A stretch of 64,000 bases of DNA from Magicicada septendecula. Lineage: Eukaryota; Arthropoda; Insecta; Hemiptera; Cicadidae. The notes under the pieces are model-generated. The model did not search any database and was not told the origin of the DNA. It saw only the letters and a list, made by a program, of their open reading frames with translations. The translations under genes and the position numbers were made by a program. Positions 11,130 to 22,429 of this stretch are shown one piece after another. The stretch lies in contig CM068372.1 of NCBI GenBank assembly GCA_034769895.1, positions 386,352,282 to 386,416,281 of the forward strand, read 5' to 3'. Numbering within the stretch: position 1 is the first letter of the stretch; every line of letters begins with the position of its first letter.

Positions 11130-12690
11130 CATTTTGTACTTCTTATTCTTCAGCTTCTTACAGAATATTTCTTCCTCCCGTCTTTATTCTTACATTCTTT
11201 CCCTACTCCCAATCAGTCAATCCATCCTTTTCCATTGATTTTTCATTCCGTTCAAATTGAAACAATGGTCTGAGCCATTGAAGCGGCTCAAGGGAAACCA
11301 TAGACGTCTTTTCTGAAGCAACTTGCGTAACTGTCAGCAGGCGCGTCTACGATACAGGAGTGGTCCCGACTCTAAGAGTCGGTGGCTAAGTTCTGCTTAC
11401 GACTCTTGTACAATGTAGGCTCTCCGTGGGGGGAGATCCGTGGTTTTACGTATATTTCTAAACTTGATACAATGCAGCGAGTTGTTGCCGTCCGTTTCCA
11501 ATTGTTTAAGGCTATGATTCATCTTTTGAAGAGACACACGGCACTTCTTTTATGCATCAGGTTTACAACGTACGTTACATTTTGCATCCGATTTGACCCC
11601 GATTTCTGTCGTGCGTAAAAAATATTGGAAGTAGGTGTGAAAAAAACTCTTTGACCGCTGCCATTATCAGAAATGAAAATGGATCAGTGCGTGTTGTATG
11701 CCATTTATCGTTTCGGTTTTATAATATGCGGAAGCGGGATCCCATAGTGCTCTTCTTTTGTGGATTTCGTCAATGAGCCTTTCAGTTTTAACGTATTCCA
11801 TATTTACAATAAAAATCATGAAAATCACACTACCAAGTGAATACCAGTGATTACTCGGCACAACTCACTCGCTTACGCCAGGCATGAAGGTTGGCAGCAC
11901 TGATGTCTGAAAGTCATACGATACAAAATTTATGCGAGTGCATAAACGGGACCATTACGGCCTATGTATCTAGAGAACTCGAATAATTTTTTATCTGATG
12001 TATTTCATAGGGCACCACGATATGTTTTTGAGTTGGGAACGATAAATTTATCGTACGACAGTGCATAAAACGGCCCATTTGTTTCTGTTGTTCTACAAAC
12101 CGGTTGAGTTTTTATCGTATATAAATCGGATGTATAAAAGGAGCCTAATAATCCGTGTAGTCGAGCACTGTTTGTACAGCCTTCTTCGCTTTGCAGTCAG
12201 AAAGTCAGTCGACATTTTTTGTGTGTGTGTTTGTTTGTGGTTACAAACTTACAGAAACTCTTGTATTCTTTGATTTTTGCATATTCTTGCTAAGCATCAT
12301 AAAATTAGATACGTACATCAATCATTGAATAAAATTATGAAACCCTATCACTGTTTCCCTTAAATTAAACTTGTTTTACATAACATTTCGTTCCGACACT
12401 GAAACATTTAACAAAACAGTTGACAGAGTACACAACACGCTAAATGCCGATATTGACACTCTTGACATTCTTACCTGTCGCCGGAGATGAAATTAAAAAC
12501 GGTGTAAAATCAGACGGTACTGACGCCGCGACGTCGTGTAACCAATAGCAACGACGCGTTGTGGCGTCATCAATGAAATTAAATTTAAATCTCTGACACT
12601 GGGAAAAAACAAATTTAACATTTGATAAAAGGAATCGAATTATTGATATTCGCTACGGGGAGTCGGCGCCTGCGCAAATAAATACAGCAA
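11130..12690. other. Non-coding stretch, nothing recognised
   Basis: Mixed sequence with several frames below 80 codons and no family resemblance. The part 12470-12690 is somewhat CpG-rich but carries no defensible promoter. Confidence 0.45.
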
Positions 12691-12696
12691 CAAAGG

Positions 12697-12776
12697 TTCT
12701 TCTTCTTCTTCTTCTTCTTCGTCTTTTTCTTCTTCGTCTTCTCCTTCTTCTTCTTCTTCTTCTTCTTCTTCTTCTT

Positions 12777-12807
<31 letters not shown>

Positions 12808-12821
12808 TTCTTCTCCTCATC
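12697..12821. repeat. (TTC)n tract at the LINE 3' end
   Basis: Long TTC/CTT run with a few CGT and TCC interruptions, directly abutting a minus-strand LINE end at 12824, so it is the (GAA)n tail of that copy. Confidence 0.85.
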
Positions 12822-12823
12822 AT

Positions 12824-13160
12824 GGATTAGGTTACATAAACCTGTTCCGGCATCAAGCTCATCCTCGGACGACCAACGTCTCTTCTACCAATGGCTTTAT
12901 AGTTCAGTGCCGCTTTCGGCAATCGATCCCCTGTCATCCTTTGCAGATGATCCCACCATTGTCTTCTGTAAATTGAAATAATTTCATTTCTATCCTTTAC
13001 TTTGAGTTCTGCTCTGACATCTTCATTTCTTATTCTATCTTGCAATGTATATTTTAAAGTATTCCGAAGAAACTGCATTTCAGCACTAGCTTTTTGTAAA
13101 TCATCTTCATTTTCTTGAATAAGGACTATGTTATCCGCATATAGCACCGTGGTAGTAGTA
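12824..13160 (-). pseudogene. RTE/L2-like LINE 3' fragment with internal deletion
   Basis: The open minus-strand frame of about 106 codons begins with the RT catalytic box in mutated form (LYADN for LYADD), then jumps directly to the C-terminal tail (SAEMQFLRN ... RNEDVR ... WWDHLQRM ... GRRDVGRPR). The roughly hundred residues that normally separate these segments are gone, so this is an internally deleted copy whose frame stayed open. It ends in the TTC tract. RT from a non-LTR retrotransposon acts in target-primed reverse transcription; this copy cannot. Confidence 0.75.
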
Positions 13161-13394
13161 GTTAGTTAAATAGTGATAAATACTTTGATTATGGCCTAGC
13201 AATGTTAATAGATATTGCCTCATCTGGCTGGCTTAAAGTAGAAACTAATGAGTTCCTAAATGCACTTTGCTATCTATACTGTTCATTAAGAAACGTCGTC
13301 CCCTGTAAGGGGTATGACAAAAATCAGTCATGTGCTAATACCCATATTCCATAACAATTCAACTTTTCAATAGGGTATGATGGCCTACAGCAGT

Positions 13395-13530
13395 CGCAAG
13401 TGCGCCCGTAGAAAATTATTTCGAAGAAACTGCATTTTAGCACTCTGAATCTTACCGTTTCCCTTTTTTTCATGACCCACGCGTCACTTGCATAAATCAA
13501 CTGGGTATTGCAATTGAGAAAGACAGGTTT
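13395..13530 (-). pseudogene. Small LINE C-terminal fragment
   Basis: The minus-strand translation gives LIYASDAWVMKKRE and KCSFF-like residues, matching the YG/YASE-T-W segment of the same LINE family. No frame is intact and the flanks are unrecognised. Confidence 0.5.
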
Positions 13531-13534
13531 CTTT

Positions 13535-14025
13535 TATTATTGAATGTAACAGGTCCAAGAGTGATTAAATCAACCGGGAATTAAAGTAAACAAAACTAAA
13601 CGGTCTACTTCACTGCGAAACGTAAGTGAACGAGGCATTTACCGGTAACTAAGCAAGGTGGCTGGACCAGTGATAATTATATAAAACTTACAATGAAATT
13701 ATCTCGCATGCAGACGAAGTAAAGTATTATTACGAGAATTGCGGAACGTTCTTGAACAGTCGAGAGTGTCGGATTGCCGAGCAGGTGTGGCGCCTGTTCA
13801 CTCCAGAGTGTTCTAGTAGCCTACTTGGTTCATCTTGTTATTTGAATTAGTAGTCTCTGTAATTCCAACTTTGTCGTGTTTACTTGCTAAACTGCTACGT
13901 ATCATGTTCCGGACGAGGCGTTTCAGTGTTTCCACCATTTTCGAGTCCTAAATAAATATAATCTAACTTTTAAAATCGTCACCCAATCAGCTGATCTCTA
14001 TATATTGTGTAGGCAACATGTTATA
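13535..14025. other. Unassigned stretch
   Basis: No gene or repeat recognised. Confidence 0.4.
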
Positions 14026-14030
14026 TTTTT

Positions 14031-14170
14031 ACAAAGGTTTTTAAAAATATATAAACCCTTGGTAAGTTTCACAGTTTTTATTACCAAGTGTTTATATATT
14101 TTTAAAACCTTTCTATTAATATGTTTCACCAAGTGTCCAACGAGTCATCAATTAATATCGTGTTATATGT
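14031..14170 (+). mobile_element. Penelope-like element 3' fragment with inverted duplication
   Basis: Positions 14083-14170 (ACCAAGTG ... CACCAAGTGTCCAACGAG ... ATATCG) match 34410-34490, which lies downstream of a GIY-YIG domain. The first part also occurs inverted at 14033-14065, giving a hairpin with a loop of about 17 nt. Inverted partial copies are typical of PLE insertions. Confidence 0.55.
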
Positions 14171-14179
14171 GTGTACAAA

Positions 14180-15330
14180 TCTTGTTTCAAATTATTTTAT
14201 CATTGATTAATGATTACCTAATCATCAAAGAAATTATCGTATTGAAATTTTCATGAATCGCGTTTTTCCTTTCAAAATTTCTCTTAGTTTGAGGTTTAAT
14301 AAGCATCTATTTCAAAGTATTTCAGATTCGTTATCAAGATTTTATCATAAAAATTTTAATTGTGTTAGAATATAATAATTTTATATACAAAAAAAAAACA
14401 AAATTAAATTCAGCAAAAAAACGTAAGCGTATTTTTTCACCAGTGCTTATAACATAAAACCATTTTACTTTTATTGTCTGTTTATTGAATATAATGTTTC
14501 TTTTTGTTGCAGGTAAGAGCACAATGTTTCTCAACTTTTCTTCTAAAAAATTTTGGACAGCCGATCCAACTACGGTACGGCTGTGCAACACGGATTTCAA
14601 ACATGGTACGTCTCTTGCATTCCCTTTTTTTACTTTCATAATGATGTATTTACCAGATGTGACCCAACGCAATCTTTCCTCCTCCCAATAGTGATAATTT
14701 CCACGAAAGGGCAACGTTTCGTGACCGTTGAAGACGTAAAAACAAAATCGCTTAGCGAGCTTAAGGCTGTACCAAAAAGTGTATGCTTGAAATATTTTGA
14801 AGATTGCAAAACGGTTGGGTTAGTCATGTTATATTCGACTGAGACTGCTTTGAAGGGGGCAGTGTAACTGTCAATAAATTATGGCATAATTTTTAAAATA
14901 ATCATGAACTGCATGAACTTTTGGTTCAAACCTCGTATGGAATTATTTTATTGATATATTAAGTTGTTTTAAAACTTTTTAATAAAGAATTGTATCACAA
15001 CACTCATTATCGTAGAACTAGATATTGTTACTGACATTAAAAGAAATAGATTTTCCTGTGGGCAGTGGCGAAGTCAATTACAGCGGATAACGATTCCGAA
15101 ATAAAGATGCGTAGAAATTACTGACAAAGACCTGTACCGCCTGGGAGTAGGGTAGTTACACGGACGGAGATGAGTACAGGCGAGTGGAAGCCTTGGAGAC
15201 CGAATCTTCAGGAGCTGTATCACCACGGTTCATTAGTAACGTTTTTGTACAGGTAATGCTTAGGAATGATGGACTGATCAACACGCCACACTCCACCCCG
15301 CGCTCGCTGAAATCCCGGAAGTAGCGTCCA
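14180..15330. other. Unassigned stretch
   Basis: A frame at 14485-14690 follows a CAG|G acceptor-like site but shows no recognisable domain. Nothing else stands out. Confidence 0.4.
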
Positions 15331-15337
15331 CACCACA

Positions 15338-15375
15338 GTCTCTCTCTCTCCCTTTCTCTCTCTCACTCTCTCTCC
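15338..15375. repeat. (TC)n microsatellite, interrupted
   Basis: CT/TC-rich run with CCC and CA interruptions. Confidence 0.8.
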
Positions 15376-15499
15376 CCACGTCTCATACGTGGCACTCATG
15401 GCGTAGACTCTGAGATTAAACTCGTGAGTGCACGACTCTGCGCGTACCGTCTGCTACTCGTTGATCTGATCTTAAAGTTCGTGTGCACCTCATGTTAAA

Positions 15500-15815
15500 A
15501 TTAGTTTGACAATAGTCCAGGCTATTAGGCCGTGGTCTATTGCAGCTAAACAGACGTTTTAGCCGCACCATTGGAGGCCATCTTGTGTGTAAAGACTTGA
15601 GCAACAACTGATACGTTCTTTACCAGTTTTCTAAAGTACTTTACCAAGATCTTTTGCCATAGTACTGTGAAAAATTGATGAAGAATGTACCAGTTATTGG
15701 TCTCAAGTTGTTACACTAAAGGTGGCCTCCAAAGGTGGGGCCGAAACGTCTGTTTTATGCGGCAGCATTGGACCACGGCCTAATAGGGCGGAGAATTGTC
15801 AAACATTAGCACAGT
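15500..15815. mobile_element. Inverted pair of PLE-type hammerhead-bearing ends
   Basis: The left arm (about 15500-15620, minus orientation) and right arm (about 15670-15815, plus orientation) are diverged inverted copies. Both contain GGCCTCCAA...AAACGTCTGTTT followed by GACCACGGCCTAATAG. In the right arm, stem II GGCC/GGCC, GAAAC (15743-15747) and GTC (15748-15750) are kept but the CUGANGA box is mutated (CTAAAGG). The left arm has lost both core boxes. These are decayed hammerhead regions like those of PLE terminal repeats. Confidence 0.6.
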
Positions 15816-15986
15816 TGACGCCGGTTGCGAAAACCTAAGATAACAATTACCTCGTGTTGTCTAAAGGCTGACTACCACTACCGGCAAGTAGTGAGGTATA
15901 AAAAGAAACGCGGTACTAACAGCCAAATGAGAAACCGTTTTGGATAGATTAAAATATTATTACACTGTCAACGTTTGACTTTGTTA

Positions 15987-16600
15987 GGGTAAAATCACAC
16001 CAAGGCGAACGAACCGTTCAGAACGAACACGAGCAAAATGGCCGGTTCTGTTCGGTGCAGCCGCAACCCACACTAGGTGGAACCGGCTCTCTGTTCGGGC
16101 CTACTTATGACACTGTCAACAAGAGCTTCCAGTGTTTTCGATTAACCCACCTATTTAAAAGGTACTTTCATTAAGATTTTTTTTCCAATTACCTGTGTTT
16201 TGTTTTCCGATGAGGAAGAAATAGACGAATGTATACCGATATTGTGGCAGTGGTTATTGTTAAATTCGGAAAAGTCAAATAAATTTTGACATCACCCTTA
16301 CAACACTAGAAGAAACAATAATACTGTAGACTTTTTACAAGAATTCCAAAAGTACGAACATAAATTCTTTAATTACACAAGTATAGGGCTTACACAAGTA
16401 CTGCCAAGTTGTAAAATGTTGAATAAAGGGCAAGCGAACAGTACCAGACGTGCTGCGTTGTGTTCCGAGTCAACAAAACGTTCTGTTTGGTTAGTGTTGT
16501 TGCTACTTACCCCCACCACGCATTTCTCGGCCTTTCTACTGGTTGCGAACGTCTCCAAACGTTTCGCAACTGTTTTGAACGCCGCAGTGTGTTTTTACCC
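15987..16600. mobile_element. Probable MITE with GGGTAAAA termini (piggyBac-like)
   Basis: The left end GGGTAAAATCACACC at 15987 pairs with the reverse complement of the right end, GGGTAAAAACACACT at 16600. TTAA follows the right end (16601-16604), while the left flank reads GTTA, so a TTAA duplication is only partly preserved. The interior (614 bp) has no transposase. The superfamily is a guess from the TTAA. Confidence 0.45.
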
Positions 16601-16639
16601 TTAATGTCCAACGGAGGCAAAATTACTGACATGCATAAA

Positions 16640-16770
16640 TCATCAAAACATTCTGTCGCTCTAATTTCCGCATTAAAATTGCAGATTCCCCGGCGACAAC
16701 GATGTGTAGAAGTTCGTTTGCATAAAATACAGCACACAGAGTACTATGGAGCTGTTAGTGTGGATTCACG
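16640..16770 (+). repeat. Dispersed repeat copy (GATTCCCCGGCGACAA family)
   Basis: Shares a gapped ladder of words (ATTCTGTC, TAATTTCC, ATTCCCCGGCGACA) with 18220-18350, and more distantly with 20990-21260 and 30100-30350. The family is unrecognised. Confidence 0.4.
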
Positions 16771-16924
16771 TTGACTGAAACAATTGGGCCAACGCGCTGA
16801 CACTGTGTGTACGTTGTACAGCCGAAAATAGTTGTGCTGTCCAATGTACAGTAACACTGCCCATTGACAGTAATACTCCCCACTCTTCACCAAAACAGTT
16901 CACTGTACAGCAATACTGTTCAAG

Positions 16925-17085
16925 GGGCAAAAATTGTTACAGATGGTACTGTCATGGAACAAGTTAGCAATTTTGAATACCTGGCCTACAGCGCGTCTTG
17001 TAATGCAAGCAACGACGTTGTGAATAAGTTGCATAGGTTCAACCTTATGCGCGGGACCATTAGGCGAATTCCTGGGGCATAAAAC
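16925..17085 (+). pseudogene. LINE fragment (post-RT segment)
   Basis: Translation shows the VTDGTVMEQVSNFEYL segment and LHRFNLMRGTIRR, the connector between the RT and the C-terminal tail of the local LINE family. It closely matches 43858-43910. Confidence 0.6.
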
Positions 17086-17530
17086 CTTAACAAGATTCCA
17101 GGCGTCTATTGACAGAACTATAATTATCGTTAATCGTTGATACCCTGTCGGTATCAGTGAACAAACCTGAGGACACTTACGTATTATCAAATTATAAACA
17201 AAACCATTAAAAATTTTACTGCGGTCTCACTGGTTTTGCAAAGACGCAAAAGCGTTTTAAAGAAATTAAATCATGTCGTAACTCGTTTCCACTACATTAA
17301 AATCACTTCTACTCTTTATTTCATTTCAGTATTAACTTGTTTTAGTGTCCTAGGGAAGAATCCAACTTGCCAAGACACACATTATTTTTTTCATCGAATT
17401 TTTGTTTTTCTAGGAAAATTTGTGGTTTGAAAACTCTGATTACACTTCTTTTTTCTAATTTCTGTATCGTGGTGCATACAATATGAAGATATAATGCAGG
17501 GCACCAAGATACAATCATCATCGTCATTAT

Positions 17531-17960
17531 TTACTTAACGATTTTAGGCTTTAGCGGCCTGTTCCTATTCCACAGTCCACTTTTCTTAGGTCTACCAACT
17601 TTTCTTCTGTCTCTAGGAATGTAATCTTTCGCCATCTTCGATATGCTATTTTCTTCCATTGTACATATGCGTTGGATCCATTTTCTTCTCTATTCTTTAA
17701 TCCTTTTATTAACTGCAAAATTATCTAAATCACTACTCCTCATTTCTTATATGATCTCGTGTTTGTATCTTCTGTTCATCTTTTTTAATTATGACCCAAG
17801 TTTCAGAACCATACAGTAGCGTAGGCATTGCCATTGTTTTATAAAATTTTAGTTGGGTTTCTTTTCTACATTTTTTCTCAACATTCTCTAAATAGCTCCA
17901 CGCATTCTTGAGAAAGTCGTCACTATATTTTCTATATCTCTATCTTGATAATAAGTAAAG
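17531..17960 (-). pseudogene. LINE 3' end with CAT-rich tail
   Basis: Minus-strand sequence matches 22440-22900 closely: a KKWTVE*EQAAKA-type terminus, then the segment encoding a tyrosine/glycine-rich LLYGSETW box. The tail (17512-17530, ATCATCATCGTCAT) abuts the 3' end. Many stops. Confidence 0.65.
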
Positions 17961-17984
17961 TAAAATAGCTTGAAAACCACAGAA

Positions 17985-18075
17985 AAAAGCTTGAAAACCA
18001 TTCTCTTCGCGGATGACCAAGATATACTCGCCACTTCAGTAAGATACAATAAGAAGGTAAACTAATTAAGTATAC
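17985..18075 (+). pseudogene. LINE RT fragment in inverted orientation
   Basis: Plus-strand translation gives LFADDQDILAT, the catalytic FADD box. It directly follows a minus-strand LINE end, so two pieces lie head to head. Confidence 0.5.
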
Positions 18076-18219
18076 TGAAGATCGAAAGGTTTTGAACTGA
18101 ACAGGGATAAATTCTAAGGGAGGAGAGAATTGCCGCAACACAAGGATATGTGTATATTTGTACACACGTAAGAATGTTTTAACTTTTCGTGGAAACATAC
18201 CATTAATTTTTCTGTCAAA

Positions 18220-18380
18220 CAGGGGCAGTTACTGACTCCAATAAATCGTCTGATTATTCTGTCTGTGTAATTTACCTCATTAGCTGTACAGAGTCCCCAG
18301 CGACACGGCGCAAAACTCATCTGCATACAATATACGGTGTCGCACGTCATACTCGAGACTGTTAACTTTAATTTACGTTG
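18220..18380 (+). repeat. Dispersed repeat copy (CCCCAGCGACA family)
   Basis: Aligns by eye with 16640-16770; same strand. No coding potential. Confidence 0.35.
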
Positions 18381-19221
18381 GCTACAATAATTAGGTCAAC
18401 AATGTGACGTCGTGTGCATTGTTGTTCCAGACACTTGTGCAACACTGTCGTTCACAATCACTAAGTTAGGAGTTTCGTAACACACAGACAAATCAAACCA
18501 TCTTTCCTTGTAACACTATTATTAATATTTTTATTATATTTTTTTAAGAGGTAGAAATTCTTTATCCATCGTCAGAGGAAACCGTGTGTCCCCTGGTGTG
18601 TGGGGTTCCCATCCATTAAAAAATCCAGCTACAATGCAAAAGTTGATATCCATCCTAGAACCATTGGTACTATTTTGCATTTTACGTCAGCGCTCCATTG
18701 TAGATTGTAATATTCATTAGTCTTAACTTGTTTTTTTTTTTTTTTTGTATGAAGTGAAGACAACAGGACTTTTCTCCTCCCCAGGCCAAATCCATCTGTA
18801 GTGTGTGTGCGTACATATTGGTGCTCCCCAATATGAGCATGAAAGACAAATTACGTGACAGTCATTACGCGTCAACAACCGAGGCTGTTCCAGACCTCAC
18901 CGGTCCGCGCGCACTGTGTTCAAGGTCGCAAGTAATTACGCTCTCTATCTCTAGTGTTCTCTAGCAGTGTTGACGCCTATTATGCATTATTTTGGAACAC
19001 TTGTGCTGTCTATTTAAACAACGACAGCTACCGCTTAGTTTCAGCTAAAGTGGCGATTTATTCAAGTGAGGTCCGAGTTATTGTCGGACGATTTACACAG
19101 TGCATCTCAAGTGGTATATTAGTGAATAGTGATTATAGCGCGGAATTCTTTATAGTTGACATTATTATTTTATGTCGACAGATTAACTTGAACTTGACAT
19201 ACATATTATTATTGCTATCCA
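18381..19221. other. Unassigned stretch
   Basis: T-rich run near 18731-18746; otherwise no recognised features. Confidence 0.4.
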
Positions 19222-19287
19222 ATTAACTTTGTTATTTATAAATTAATAAATTACCTTAGATCCGTCGTACGACTTTGTTTTATATTT

Positions 19288-19330
19288 AGAATGACGCGTT
19301 TCGGAGCATATGTTCCATCATCAGATTACT
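19288..19330 (-). ncRNA. Hammerhead ribozyme, dimer-type core
   Basis: Minus strand: CTGATGA (19318-19324), one unpaired T, stem II GGA/TCC (19314-19316 with 19303-19305), GAAAC (19298-19302), then GTC (19293-19295) as cleavage triplet. Stem I begins with AAT (5', 19325-19327) pairing with ATT (19290-19292). The potential stem III is the self-complementary ACGCGT, too short for a monomer but able to pair between two copies. All invariant core positions are present. Confidence 0.7.
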
Positions 19331-19379
19331 TCACTTAGTTGAGATCGTCAGATGTTAAATTCACATACTCAATTGTTTA

Positions 19380-19494
19380 AAAACACGTCAGTATGGGTGC
19401 GCACCCAGTATGGTGCGTCAGTGTGGGTGCGCACCCAGTATGGTGCGTCAGTATGGCTGTTTCACAGGGTGCGCACCCATACTGACGTGTGTTT
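19380..19494. repeat. Foldback with internal 30-bp tandem units
   Basis: The left arm AAACACGTCAGTATGGGTGC... (19381-19406) is the inverse of 19467-19494. Inside are two 30-bp direct units (19387-19416, 19417-19446). The palindrome GGGTGCGCACCC occurs three times. Confidence 0.8.
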
Positions 19495-19564
19495 TTATTA
19501 TATGTCTAAAAGAAAGTCACACGACGGATGTAAGGTAATATATTAATTTATAAATAACTTGAAT

Positions 19565-20330
19565 TATTGTACGAGTGTGATCTCGTTAAATAACTTGTTG
19601 GTTTCAAACTGTTATTAGAGATTAATTAAAGCTGATGATTAGTGACTTAATTGGTGTTTTGCATTTTGTTTTCCATTGCACCATACGTCGTAACAATATA
19701 TAGGCCTATACCCATAGAAATCAGGCGCTGCATTTGGTAAATACTATCTAGAATACCGAGAATAATCTATATTGTAAAATATAGCTTCCATAAACTTCAT
19801 TCACCATATTAACGCTACATATTACAGATAATATAACGTGTTACACCTACATGAACTGTAGGTAGTCTCATAGTGCTTTATGAGCTGTTATTCAAAAGCG
19901 ATTACTGTCATTAACGTAGAGAGGTAACATGAAGAGCGAGCGGTACAGGGAGAGGCGCAGCGGTATGGAAAGAGTTTGCAGTTAATGGGATGTGCAGAGT
20001 GCGACGCATACATGCACAGCGGGGTTTATTAATATCGACTACGGTTTTCTGGACGCTTGCACTCACGCTGTCTACACGTACTGTTGAGTCCCGTTTGTAA
20101 AACATATCAACTGCGCTTCCGTATATTTAAACGGGATAGACTTGATAGAGGTTAAATACTTGCGTATTTGAATCCCGTCACTGCTCCAAGCGCTTCTTTT
20201 TTAAATTCCGATTAAAATTCAACCTATTGACTTTTCGCTAAAAATTCCATTACTCTCATAGACATTATGCCTAGTTTGTCTGCCCATAAACACTCTACAC
20301 TTTCGACGATCAAGTTATTACAGCTGAGGA
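19565..20330. other. Unassigned stretch
   Basis: No gene or repeat recognised. Confidence 0.4.
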
Positions 20331-20334
20331 TGAG

Positions 20335-20710
20335 GGTAACATCGATCATCATTAAGGATTAAACTAAGGATGGTTTGTTCCGGCCTCAAACAGGCAAAGA
20401 TTAGACTTGGTCACTCCAGCGCTTCCTCGGACGTCCCACATCTCTCCATCCCCTCGTCTTACAGTTCCCTAGTTGTTTGGGGATGCGGCAGTCATCCATT
20501 AGGCAAAGATGTTTCATCTAATTCAGCCGATACTGCGCAGTCCTGTCGAGTATATTCATAACATTCAGTTCCTGCCGTGTATCTGTGTATCTTCTATGAT
20601 CATGGTGAGTTTACTCTGCTACGTGCCTGAGAAATATCATTTCAGCCGTTGGATGCGACTGGCCTGGTCTTTCGGTAATGTCCAATTCTCAGACCCATAA
20701 CACTTTACCA
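20335..20710 (-). pseudogene. RTE/L2-like LINE 3' end
   Basis: Minus strand carries a degraded version of the C-terminal tail found intact at 43858-44274, including CRIPKQL, GxRDVGRPRKRWSDQ and the following GCCGGAACAAACC terminus. The tail at 20335-20355 is CAT-rich (GAT on the element strand). Confidence 0.65.
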
Positions 20711-20989
20711 ATCGTTTCCTCAGATCCAAACTCATTCTTTTACATGAAATTCATTTCTTGCCTTTAAAATATATAACATTTAATTTGTATTCCCTATTTA
20801 TATTTTGCGTGTTGACTGCTTTATCTGGAATTTAGATTTCTATTGAACTCTGCTAGACAAAACATTTCACTTGAAAAGCAAACAGAGTTTTATCCAGTTT
20901 TATTTTTTATACTTCAACATAATTAAATAAATTTCCATTGTATGCAGAATAACAAAGTAGGACAGGTATTGGACGGAAAACGCGAATAA

Positions 20990-21260
20990 AACGATATTAC
21001 AGCGTCTTGATAATATACATTCTTTGCCCTCAAAAGAAAACACAGACAGTTACTTACATTGTCAGAAGTTAATAATTTCCAGATTATAGGCCGGCAGTGA
21101 GTGAAGTCTTCTATATTATACGTACAAAGTTCCCCGCGGCACTGAAGAAACAAATTTGAATTTAATATGAGTAGAATTTGAGTTTTTTGTGCGCCCAGAG
21201 AACACGACAAATCGGAACGTGATTTATGTACTCTGGAGTCACATGTAGAACCGGAAATTT
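20990..21260 (+). repeat. Dispersed repeat, copy 1 of a pair
   Basis: Matches 30100-30350 on the same strand through several blocks: AAGAAAACA, TTGTCAGAA, TAGGCCG-CAGTGAGT, CCCCGCGGCACTG, TGTGCGCCCAGAGAA, ATGTACT. No coding potential; class unknown. Confidence 0.6.
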
Positions 21261-21264
21261 GAAC

Positions 21265-22420
21265 TTATGCCAGTACTGTGTTATACTATTATTCGGCCAC
21301 TAGGCCAACATAAGTATCAATTAGTTGGACAGATACCTAGATGTGTTAAAGCTAATTAACAGAATAAACATATTGTTACGACGGCCATATCGGATTGACG
21401 TGTGATACAGAGGAAACAGAATAACTGACGCCAAGGAAGTCACTAGTTACCAATTTTAATTAGACACAAACATCAGTTGGAATTAAGCAAAGGCACTCTT
21501 ATTTAGGGCACTTCAGAAATTAAATTGTAATTACAAAGTAAAGAAATATAAAAAAAAAGAAAAATATTCTCCTAGAAAATCTAGCGACATCTCTATGTTA
21601 CTTTTGCACACAATCACCGACAAGATACAGGCATTCGTTATATCGTTGCACCAGGTTTTGCAGTGCCTTGTTGAAGAACGATGCCGCCAAGATATCCGGC
21701 TAAGAGTTGATGCCATTAACGAATGGTGCCAAAGCGTTAAGTAACCAGTCAGACTGCCGCCATCTAAGCGACACAATAGCACATTTGCCCTGATTTAATA
21801 CGCGATGTGGTGCTCTCGGTTCCCTGACCGGTAATCCTTGAATCCCTGACTGCGCACAAACTACCATCCGGTAATCCCGTCTGTGAACTAACCTTAAGTT
21901 AAAACCTCATGAACCAATGACCCTATGAACCGATGTATGCGCACCGAACAGAATCGACTACCTGACAGTGATGGTTATATCGACGACTCGCCATCTTCAT
22001 TTCAACCATTGATCTGACAATGATTGACCTCGGCGACGTCGTTTAGACCGGGTCGTTTCGCACACTGTCCCGAACGATCCCTCGCTTCCGCCTTCCCGTA
22101 GACCGAGAGCCTCGTCGTCTGACACCGTCCAGTAGATCGAGGCACAATCCGGAATGTACTCAGCAAGGAATGGACATTGCAACCAATACCACCACATAAC
22201 TTACAGCTAGCAAAGAGGACTGACATTTTGTTTTGTCAGTCACTATTTTAAAAGAACTGAACAAAATAGACTGTGGATGTGCGTGTTAAAATGTAAACGT
22301 TTACTGGTCGCTACTGAATCCAAGCGGAAGTCAATTTCTGAAGAGTTCCTCGTATTTTTTTCAAATATCTGTAAGTTATTGGAAGACAGTATCTGCGCTG
22401 CTCCAATCCTTGGCTTTGAG
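21265..22420. other. Unassigned stretch
   Basis: A GC-richer patch (21960-22170) carries overlapping short frames on the minus strand without recognisable domains. Confidence 0.4.
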
Positions 22421-22429
22421 TTTCATCAC

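Larger units (their letters stand above)
19222..19560. mobile_element. Palindromic hammerhead-bearing locus, probably PLE-derived
   Basis: Outer arms 19222-19278 and 19513-19560 are inverted copies (GTTATTTATAAATTAAT ... CCGTCGT against ACGACGG ... ATTAATTTATAAATAAC). Between them are a hammerhead core on the minus strand (19288-19330) and a foldback hairpin (19380-19494). The nested symmetric layout resembles the other hammerhead loci in this window. Confidence 0.6.

Noticed and set aside
10786-11273. Frames of up to 150 codons rich in Ser, His or Arg
   Set aside because: They come from CGT/CAT/TTC microsatellites; no domain outside the repeat.
14485-14867. Possible host exon after an acceptor-like CAG
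   Set aside because: No recognised domain, no donor-bounded partner exon and several overlapping frames of equal quality.
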